Shown here piece after piece: positions 5,610 to 6,115 of a DNA stretch of 6,115 bases. Below the pieces are notes generated by a model that saw only the letters and a list, made by a program, of their open reading frames with translations, was not told where the DNA came from and did no database searches. The translations under genes were made by a program, and so were the position numbers. The DNA is from Betaproteobacteria bacterium (GTDB taxonomy: Bacteria > Pseudomonadota > Gammaproteobacteria > Burkholderiales > SG8-39). Position 1 is the first letter of the stretch. Every line of letters begins with the position of its first letter. The DNA lies in assembly GCA_005881355.1 (NCBI GenBank), contig VBDM01000092.1, forward strand, positions 1 to 6,115, read 5' to 3'.

Positions 5610-6115
5610 CTAGTTTTGCGGAACTTCGCAGCCGGCCGAGACGTTCACTTTCGGCGGCTCGATCGTTTCGGGGATCTGCACGCCGCGCCGCACCGCCGTC
5701 ATCTCGGCGAGGATCGCCACGGCGATCTCCGGCGGGGTCTTCGAGCCGATCTTCAGGCCCACCGGCCCTCGCAGCCGCGCGATCTCGGAAGGCGCGAGGT
5801 CGAAGTCGGCCAGGCGCTTTCTGCGCGCGTCGTTGTTCTTCTGCGAGCCGAGCGCGCCGACGTAGAACGCCGGCGACTTGAGCGCCTCAAGCAGCGCGGC
5901 GTCGTCGAGCTTGGGGTCGTGCGTCACCGCGACCACCGCGCTGTGCGCGTCGAGGTTCATCGCGAGAACCACGTCGTCCGGATAGCCGCGGTTGATCGGG
6001 ACTTCCTTGAAGTCCCAGCCGTCGGCGTATTCGCCGCGCGGGTCGCACACAGTCACGTGGTAGTCGAGCGCCTGCGCCATCTGGGCAAGATACCGGGTCA
6101 CCTGCCCGGCGCCGA
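5610..6115 (-). CDS. xdhC: XdhC/CoxI family molybdenum hydroxylase maturation protein, 5'-truncated by the window edge
   Basis: The 167 visible residues are the C-terminal Rossmann domain of XdhC. The frame stays open to the right edge and reads GAGQVTRYLAQMAQALDYHV, which is the nucleotide-binding glycine motif plus first helix. The GTG at 6101 inside it is therefore an internal Val codon, not the start. CDPRGEYADGW, AVVAVTHDPKLDDAALLEAL, YVGALGSQKNNDARRKRL and LRGPVGLKIGSKTPPEIAVAILAEM are all family hallmarks. The N-terminal XdhC/CoxI domain is outside the window. In Rhodobacter, XdhC binds the molybdenum cofactor, promotes its sulfuration and delivers it to xanthine dehydrogenase; by inference this protein serves a hydroxylase of that class. 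A variable tail (IPETIEPPKVNVSAGCEVPQN) ends at TAG 5612-5610. The mocA-like gene follows 29 nt downstream, consistent with a cofactor maturation operon. Confidence 0.93.
   Translation of the reverse strand, partial: GAGQVTRYLAQMAQALDYHVTVCDPRGEYADGWDFKEVPINRGYPDDVVLAMNLDAHSAVVAVTHDPKLDDAALLEALKSPAFYVGALGSQKNNDARRKRLADFDLAPSEIARLRGPVGLKIGSKTPPEIAVAILAEMTAVRRGVQIPETIEPPKVNVSAGCEVPQN

Noticed and set aside
5610..6101. XdhC gene starting at GTG 6101
   Set aside because: The frame remains open to the window edge and encodes the Rossmann GAGQ motif just before it, so the GTG is an internal valine codon.

Overview
The window looks like chromosomal DNA of a GC-rich proteobacterium, most likely a betaproteobacterium. 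The evidence is strong G/C bias at third codon positions, a DUF2917-type protein (a family I associate mainly with Betaproteobacteria), a GcvA/AmpR-like LysR regulator, and an XdhC/MocA pair. Genes are tightly packed. I see no tRNA, rRNA, CRISPR array, insertion sequence or phage gene. No stretch over 300 bases lacks a gene.

Layout. (1) Positions 1-821, plus strand: the 3' part of a small multi-pass membrane protein gene, then 20 nt later an SRPBCC/AHSA1-type domain gene. (2) Positions 853-4302, minus strand: a three-gene overlapping operon, read in the order LysR-type regulator (4302-3322), M61-family metallopeptidase with a PDZ domain (3325-1487), and histidine phosphatase (1494-853). The first junction is an ATGA overlap and the second an 8-nt overlap using a GTG start. 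(3) Positions 4303-4442: the divergent control region. It holds a perfect 15-bp dyad with the T-N11-A signature of LysR-type operators and helically phased short repeats near the regulator start. (4) Positions 4443-4948, plus strand: an uncharacterised 38-codon ORF followed by a DUF2917 gene with a strong Shine-Dalgarno sequence. (5) Positions 4987-6115, minus strand: a MocA-like nucleotidyltransferase gene preceded by the 3' part of an xdhC gene, which runs off the right edge.

How the genes may work together. XdhC and MocA are maturation factors for molybdenum hydroxylases of the xanthine dehydrogenase/CO dehydrogenase type, so structural hydroxylase genes may lie to the right. The LysR regulator probably controls its own operon and/or the divergent small-ORF/DUF2917 unit through the dyad. 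Its translational coupling to a metallopeptidase and a phosphatase suggests a joint physiological role that the sequence does not identify. I found no clearly new defence or mobile system. The least explained part is the divergent region with the 38-codon ORF.
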